Assembly: GCA_023266155.1 (NCBI GenBank)
Contig: JAHFRS010000022.1
Coordinates: 1 to 10,898, forward strand
Reading direction: 5' to 3'
Length of the DNA: 10,898 bases
Source: an archaeon
GTDB lineage: Archaea; Nanobdellota; Nanobdellia; Woesearchaeales; GW2011-AR9
Shown here: piece by piece, positions 6,107 through 10,898 of the stretch
How positions within the stretch are numbered: position 1 is the stretch's first letter
How the letters are laid out: each line of letters opens with the position of its first letter
Position numbers and translations under genes: made by a program
Notes under the pieces: model-generated
What the model was told of the DNA's origin: nothing
Database searches by the model: none
The model's input: the letters and a program-made list of their open reading frames with translations, nothing else

Positions 6107-9100
6107 TTATCCTACTCTCTTGATTGATACTCGTGTCGGTGTCTGATCATTGATCGAGTCATAAACATTATCAATTTTGATTTCCGTCAGGACTCCATCA
6201 AGGCGCAGGCGTTTGGTATCGCCTTCTGCAAACCAGCGAGAAAGCAGAGGCAGAGGTACATCGGTCGTCAGTTGTTCTACTTGCACCTGCACAAGATTAG
6301 ATGCAGCGACGGGAGTTACTGTTAACCGGAAGACATTTCCTTCCAACACCGTCACAAAGTCGACGGAAGTGACGAGTGGTCCCTGATCCCCCATCGCACT
6401 TTCCACGACAATAGATTGAGCCGCACTCTCAGGCAAGTAGCGATAGGGCCGATGCGTCAACGTAATGTTGACTGGTGCCAGTTCATTTATCGTTTCTTGT
6501 TGTTGGAGCAGCACAATTTGATCATTAACGACAATACTGCCGTTAAAACTGATGGGAGTGACTTGCCGCAAAGTACGCAGAGATTGAACTGGCCCGGTAG
6601 GATAGACACCAAATCCAAAAGCTTGTAATTGAGAAGTTGTAGCTGAAGGCAGCGTCAACAGTCCGCTGATGTTAAACACCGGTTTATGATTGGCAATAAT
6701 TTCCGTGGCAAACGCAAACCAATCATTATGTGTCCATGCTGTTCTGTCATCATTAGCGGAATTAATGCGGGAATCAATGTTAATGATTCTGCGGATGATG
6801 ACTTTCTTATTGTTCCCCGTCTGTAAATTTGATTCTAACAGATAATGATCACTGCCAACGATAATCAGCGCCGTCGGAGCAACGACGGTATTGGGAACAT
6901 TTATGGCAGGATCAGTGGTATCGTCACACACTTCTGCGGATGTCGTCGAAGCATAGGCCGCCTGGAAACACAGCCGTAACGTTGATGAGCCAATCGCCAC
7001 CGTATTCGTCGGTGTTAATTCCGCCATGAAATCATGAGAGCCGAGAATGCCCGTGGCTAACAATGCTGCTCCCGTCACCGGGGTAAATACGAATTGGTTG
7101 GCGACATAATCAATGGTGACGCGGATTCGTCCGGCATTGGGAATCGTGAAGCTGGCCACACCATTTTCCACAACGGGCGGAAACGTCGTTGTTTTGTCGA
7201 TGGTGGAGAGCCGTAGCCGATTGATGTTAAATGACTGCACCGGCCCTTGAACATTCTGATATCCTACCACATAATACTGCCCGCCAAAGAGTAAGGCCAT
7301 TTCCTTCCCACCGGCAAAAGTACGGACAAAATCAGTATTATAATCCCTGGCCTTCCGCCCAGTATCAAGATCATAGAGGCGATAGATAGAGACTTGTTTG
7401 ACTAACTCACTGCCCACGGGAGCGACGGTGTGGTAGTAGAATAAAACAGGATACCGCGATGAAGCATCGACCAGAGGTTGAAACGGCACGCGATAATTTA
7501 GCAGTTGATTGACATCATGAATAACGACCCGGAAGACATGCTCATCTAATTGATACGTAGCATCATTCGCATGGATAACGCTTAAATTTGGTGTCAACAG
7601 TTGAACCGGAACCTGAGAAGACATTGTGGTGGACAGATCCCTATCTAAATCAACGGGAGCAATTTCTTCCGGCTGTAATGCACTTATCTGAAACGGCGGA
7701 GGAGGATCACCATATTGCCGCTGCAAAGTTATTTTTCCGTCAGGGATGAAGAAATCTATCAAATCTTCCGTACCTATCGCCGTGAATGAAGTGGTAACTC
7801 TGTCAAGATATGACGTGAGCGTAATTCCTGGAAGAGAAATAAACCCTTGCACCGGATGCTGCAATAAATACAGTTTATTTTGAAATTCAACGGCCACTCG
7901 CCTGCCGGCAACCATAGCGTTGATAAACGGATCATAGGTTAAAGTGATTTCTGTACCTGACAACGTAAAAAGAGGAAAGATTGACACTTGCTTCTTGCCA
8001 TTCACAACCTCAAATAAGAAAACATAATTATTGTTGCTGATGGTTCTCTTAGTAAGATCATGGGCACGTAGCGTAAACACTAAAACATTATTCTGGCACA
8101 CTTTGACTTGCTGAGGATCAGACGGATTATCATCGCGGCAAATGTCAAAGATGCCTAAATCTGCCGGCTCGATGAACCGAACCGGGCTGGAATTGGAAAA
8201 AGTCACTTCTAATCTGTTATTTAAGTTTGTGGGAATGGGGAAGGCTTGCGGTGTTTCGCCCGGCGCTAACGCTTTGATAATAAATTCTTGATTTTCAGTA
8301 TCAACGGTAAACTGTACTAATCTGTCACCGGGAATATGGAAGACATACACATTTGTTCCTGTATAGATTTCTGCTTGGTATTGTATCCCTGTGGCGATGT
8401 GTGTTACGCGCAGATTACCTTCTGAAAAAGTGCTGCTGTTAATGGCAGAGTTCCAGAGCAGGTATGATTCATCATCCACGGCAATGATAATACGCTGTCC
8501 TGTCGCAAAGTTAGGAGCAGCCGAGAGCAACGGAAGATGGAGCCCATCACTCAGGCTGGAAAGGTCTTGGAATACCATGACACTTACTTTTTTAGGATTA
8601 CCTTGTTCGAAAAGGAAGGCGTACCCGTTTGTATCGGTAGCCGGTTGCCCGAAACGATTGCGAAGGACGGCAGTAGAATCAAGAGATGGTATTGTACCGC
8701 CTGTATGACAGAGGGTGACACGATTATCAAACACTTCCGTACCGGTATCGCAGACGTTTAAGCCAGAATAGATTATGGGAGCTGCAGCATCATTGCCTAT
8801 ATCCACATTAAAACAATCGCCTTTTTTGAGGACGACTTCATATTGATTTTGAGTGTTGAGAATGTAGGAGAGAGTAGCACTGCAATCAGTGGCATCATCA
8901 CAATCCATCAAGCCATCTCTGTCGTCGTCTATATTATTATTGCATACCCGTTCTCGTACTGTTACGGTTGAGGTCGCACTACAGCTCACGTTAACGGTAG
9001 GATTAATGAAGGGATTATTGACCGCTAAATTATTACAATCTAACCAGTTGCTGCCATCACAGATACGGGCATCATCATCCTGTAACTGATATTGTTGTGT

Positions 9101-10399
9101 GGCGGAACAGGTAAACTCGCTAAACCAGCGCCATTTATTGGTAGCGGTATCATAACTGCAGATATAATTGCCATGTTGTTCACCGGTCGTGATAGCACTA
9201 CATTCTGTCCATCCTGTTATCCCAATTGTATTTTTTTCACACAACCATCTGCCACCATCACTCGCTTTAGGAATTAAAGCAGCATCACAGGATAAAAGAT
9301 TATGATTGTTTCCACAGATGTAGGTGTGACTCCTGTCAATAATAGCAGCATCGAATTGATAATTCTGCCCATTGAAAAAACATTCCTGCGTTCCTCCCGT
9401 ACAACCTATCTGGGTTCCAATTAGATTACTATCCCTATAGTTATCATCATAATAATTACCTGCTGAATCACCATTATAGCTTACTTTACTACTCCCCGTG
9501 CATTGCCCCGGCAACTCGTTTTGACAGACATTACAATTTGCTGTTGGTTTCCATTGTGTTCCAGTACAAACGTAATCATCATTATACCGTTCAGCATAAA
9601 GAGCATTATCCACTCCTTCGCCAGCAGTTTCATCATTACAGGTTATCCAAGCATAGGTACTCGAAGCAGGGGTAAAGCTACAATAATATTTATTATCAGC
9701 ACCACCAACTTGGTATCGATGTGCCGCATCACAGGGAATAGTTTCTGTGCCGGAACAGAGGAGTGGCGAAGTAGCAGTCAGGAGCGACGTACAATCCTGC
9801 CAGATCAGGCCATTGCACCGGAAATTACCACGTTCCGCGGTACCTGATTGTATAGTGCCATCTTGATCAGGAATACATTGCTGCCATTTGTAATCAGAAT
9901 CATGAACACACATAAAATCGCCTTCGTCCGTCAATAGCCCTTTTGCCGCCTCTGAATCACAATATACCCATACATTAATCCTGCGGTTAAAAGATGGCTG
10001 ACAATAATATTTTTGATCAGCGTACACGATTGAACCGGGAGCATAGCAGTAATAGTCTTCTGTATGACTTTCAGGAGGATTTTCCGGAGAAAAACGGCCT
10101 ATACAGAAATTAGTACCGCTTTGACAGCATCCTACACGAGGTGATCCAGACCAAGCATTATTAACCCATAACTGAGTCGTGACCTGCTGGTCATATACAT
10201 CATTACAATTAATGAACTTCTTTCCTTGTTCACTTCCTTCTCGCGGCCCTAAAACAGCCTTCCCTGCCACCGCTCCTTTCTGAGACAAGAAAAACACGGC
10301 CGTCAACACCGTTACGAGAACCAGCGATACCAGTACGACGACGACTACTTTATTTCTTCCGGCAGGGGAAGGTATCCTCTTTTTTGATCTATTCACCAT
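6107..10399 (-). CDS. Giant 1430-residue anchored surface protein with Cys/Trp repeats and degenerate beta modules
   Basis: A basic N-terminus (MVNRSKKRIPSPAGRNK) and one membrane helix (18-39) lead to AGKAVLG (45-51); everything after should be extracellular. Residues 60-460 contain at least eight short Cys...Trp...Cys units, for example C133-W144-C147, C164-W172-C175, C195-W200-C203, C240-W251-C254, C278-W283-C289, C387-W397-C400, C414-W425-C431 and C447-W452-C455. Residues 486-506 form a Cys-bracketed, Asp-rich motif (D491-493, D495, D499, D501, D502, D505) like Ca2+-binding repeats of secreted proteins. Residues 530-1110 hold three degenerate beta modules (YAFLFE 593, YVFLFE 792, PVLFYY 984); 1110-1430 is more divergent beta structure. 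No catalytic motif is seen. No ribosome binding site precedes the ATG, which lies 2 nt after the previous stop, suggesting translational coupling. The size and design suggest an adhesin or surface scaffold; this is inference. Confidence 0.87.
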   Translation of the reverse strand: MVNRSKKRIPSPAGRNKVVVVVLVSLVLVTVLTAVFFLSQKGAVAGKAVLGPREGSEQGKKFINCNDVYDQQVTTQLWVNNAWSGSPRVGCCQSGTNFCIGRFSPENPPESHTEDYYCYAPGSIVYADQKYYCQPSFNRRINVWVYCDSEAAKGLLTDEGDFMCVHDSDYKWQQCIPDQDGTIQSGTAERGNFRCNGLIWQDCTSLLTATSPLLCSGTETIPCDAAHRYQVGGADNKYYCSFTPASSTYAWITCNDETAGEGVDNALYAERYNDDYVCTGTQWKPTANCNVCQNELPGQCTGSSKVSYNGDSAGNYYDDNYRDSNLIGTQIGCTGGTQECFFNGQNYQFDAAIIDRSHTYICGNNHNLLSCDAALIPKASDGGRWLCEKNTIGITGWTECSAITTGEQHGNYICSYDTATNKWRWFSEFTCSATQQYQLQDDDARICDGSNWLDCNNLAVNNPFINPTVNVSCSATSTVTVRERVCNNNIDDDRDGLMDCDDATDCSATLSYILNTQNQYEVVLKKGDCFNVDIGNDAAAPIIYSGLNVCDTGTEVFDNRVTLCHTGGTIPSLDSTAVLRNRFGQPATDTNGYAFLFEQGNPKKVSVMVFQDLSSLSDGLHLPLLSAAPNFATGQRIIIAVDDESYLLWNSAINSSTFSEGNLRVTHIATGIQYQAEIYTGTNVYVFHIPGDRLVQFTVDTENQEFIIKALAPGETPQAFPIPTNLNNRLEVTFSNSSPVRFIEPADLGIFDICRDDNPSDPQQVKVCQNNVLVFTLRAHDLTKRTISNNNYVFLFEVVNGKKQVSIFPLFTLSGTEITLTYDPFINAMVAGRRVAVEFQNKLYLLQHPVQGFISLPGITLTSYLDRVTTSFTAIGTEDLIDFFIPDGKITLQRQYGDPPPPFQISALQPEEIAPVDLDRDLSTTMSSQVPVQLLTPNLSVIHANDATYQLDEHVFRVVIHDVNQLLNYRVPFQPLVDASSRYPVLFYYHTVAPVGSELVKQVSIYRLYDLDTGRKARDYNTDFVRTFAGGKEMALLFGGQYYVVGYQNVQGPVQSFNINRLRLSTIDKTTTFPPVVENGVASFTIPNAGRIRVTIDYVANQFVFTPVTGAALLATGILGSHDFMAELTPTNTVAIGSSTLRLCFQAAYASTTSAEVCDDTTDPAINVPNTVVAPTALIIVGSDHYLLESNLQTGNNKKVIIRRIINIDSRINSANDDRTAWTHNDWFAFATEIIANHKPVFNISGLLTLPSATTSQLQAFGFGVYPTGPVQSLRTLRQVTPISFNGSIVVNDQIVLLQQQETINELAPVNITLTHRPYRYLPESAAQSIVVESAMGDQGPLVTSVDFVTVLEGNVFRLTVTPVAASNLVQVQVEQLTTDVPLPLLSRWFAEGDTKRLRLDGVLTEIKIDNVYDSINDQTPTRVSIKRVG

Positions 10400-10401
10400 G
10401 T

Positions 10402-10770
10402 TTATTTTGTACGATGCTGATGCAATTTTCTTAATTCAGCTTCTACACCGTCAACTTTCTTTTCCACTCCTTCACATCGCTGCTCGAAGGCCTCAAACTT
10501 TTTTTCAAATTGGCAGAACCATCCTCGCTGCTCGGAAAGGATATTCCCCAGGTAAAATGAATATCCCGCGTTGACAATCACAACGGCGAGGATAATCGTT
10601 TCAATCTCCCCACTGCCGCCGAATATATTCCAGAACAGCAAACCTAACCCCCCAGCCAAGAAAGTCCAGAACAAGAAATCTTTCACCACCATCATTGGAT
10701 TAACAGGCAAAAAAGACTCCTGACTATTCCCCCAAACCTCTTTTTCCCACTTATAATCATAATCATCCAT
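10402..10770 (-). CDS. Small two-pass membrane protein with C-terminal coiled coil
   Basis: This 122-residue protein starts MDDYDYKWEKEVWGN. I chose the ATG at 10768-10770 because AGAGGA lies 6 nt before it; an in-frame ATG at 10788 would add six residues but has no such site. Two hydrophobic helices at about 27-50 and 56-76 are joined by a short Gly-rich loop (FGGSGE). From about residue 85 the C-terminus shows an unbroken 3-4 heptad pattern: F85, F88, F92, F95, C99, V102, V106, V109, L113, L116. The likely topology is a hairpin with both ends in the cytoplasm and a dimeric or trimeric coiled coil. It is the first gene of the surface operon, 2 nt before the giant protein gene. It may be an inner-membrane assembly or anchoring partner, but no family is recognised. 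Confidence 0.8.
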   Translation of the reverse strand: MDDYDYKWEKEVWGNSQESFLPVNPMMVVKDFLFWTFLAGGLGLLFWNIFGGSGEIETIILAVVIVNAGYSFYLGNILSEQRGWFCQFEKKFEAFEQRCEGVEKKVDGVEAELRKLHQHRTK

Positions 10771-10776
10771 ATCCGT

Positions 10777-10782
10777 TCCTCT
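10777..10782 (-). promoter_or_regulatory. Ribosome binding site AGAGGA for the first operon gene
   Basis: On the minus strand AGAGGA is followed by six bases and the ATG at 10770. The GAGG core matches the archaeal anti-Shine-Dalgarno. It lies inside the longer reading frame that would start at 10788 and so favours the shorter protein. Confidence 0.45.
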
Positions 10783-10817
10783 TTTCATCCATGATAGAGC
10801 AAAAGAAACCGGCGAGG

Positions 10818-10826
10818 TTTATAAAT
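10818..10826 (-). promoter_or_regulatory. TATA box of the four-gene surface operon
   Basis: The minus strand reads CGCAATATTTATAAACC, with a good archaeal TATA core (ATTTATAAA). A transcript starting about 26 nt downstream begins near 10796. That leaves a leader of about 26 nt carrying the AGAGGA site before the ATG at 10770. No other promoter-like sequence is needed within the operon because the inner gene junctions are 2 nt or overlapping. Confidence 0.6.
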
Positions 10827-10898
10827 ATTGCGACTGGCAACCGAACCACAAAATAATCATCGGAATTCAATATCCCCACAGGGGAATTTCTCTGACGG

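Noticed and set aside
8391..9847. Plus-strand open frames of 60-114 codons opposite the giant gene
   Set aside because: They lie wholly within a strongly supported 1430-codon gene and show no protein-like composition or start signals.
10250..10399. Archaellin or pilin-type (class III) signal peptide at the N-terminus of the giant protein
   Set aside because: The basic start is followed directly by the hydrophobic helix without a Gly/Ala processing site and Glu+5; it reads as a simple anchor.
10873..10885. Hairpin TCCCC-ACA-GGGGA near the right edge
   Set aside because: Only five pairs, no T tract, and no gene end within the window to which it could belong.

Overview
The window most likely comes from a DPANN archaeon, probably Woesearchaeota or a close relative. 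Three kinds of evidence point this way. The expression signals are archaeal: A/T-rich TATA boxes sit about 25 nt ahead of inferred transcript starts, one gene has a perfect AGGTGATC ribosome binding site, and another looks leaderless. There is a VapBC-type pair. The surface proteins have an architecture I associate with this lineage: a short basic N-terminus, one membrane anchor and a juxtamembrane GKA(V/T)LG motif, or a signal peptide with a C-terminal anchor and a small GW-containing cytoplasmic tail. The lineage call rests on recalled family patterns, not on a search. Every gene found is on the minus strand.

Left part (1-1990). The 5' part of a charged, coiled-coil-like protein runs off the left edge (1-162). 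Upstream of it lies a 512-residue soluble, mostly helical protein of unknown function (196-1734) with its own TATA box and a very strong ribosome binding site. The 253-bp gap 1735-1987 is the longest non-coding stretch. It holds that promoter, a T7 tract that may end the vapBC transcript, and a 154-bp segment bounded by 16-bp inverted repeats with a second 10-bp inverted repeat nested inside. That segment could be a miniature mobile element or a structured RNA.

Middle (1988-2736). A ribbon-helix-helix-like antitoxin and a PIN-domain toxin overlap by ATGA. A TATA box and a perfect 7-2-7 palindrome lie upstream; the palindrome is a good candidate operator.

Right part (2737-10898). Four tightly packed genes (gaps of 2 nt and 2 nt, then a 4-nt overlap) form one probable 8-kb operon behind a TATA box near 10822. 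In transcription order they encode a small two-pass membrane protein with a cytoplasmic coiled coil; a 1430-residue N-terminally anchored surface protein with Cys/Trp repeats, a Ca2+-binding-like Asp/Cys motif and degenerate beta modules; a 483-residue anchored beta-rich protein ending in two related GYFV/VYWI-type modules; and a C-terminally anchored protein with three Ig-like repeats, a cysteine-rich stalk and a cytoplasmic tail. The inferred role is a multi-subunit cell-surface assembly, perhaps for adhesion or host contact, with the small protein as an inner-membrane partner. No enzymatic function is visible in these four proteins.
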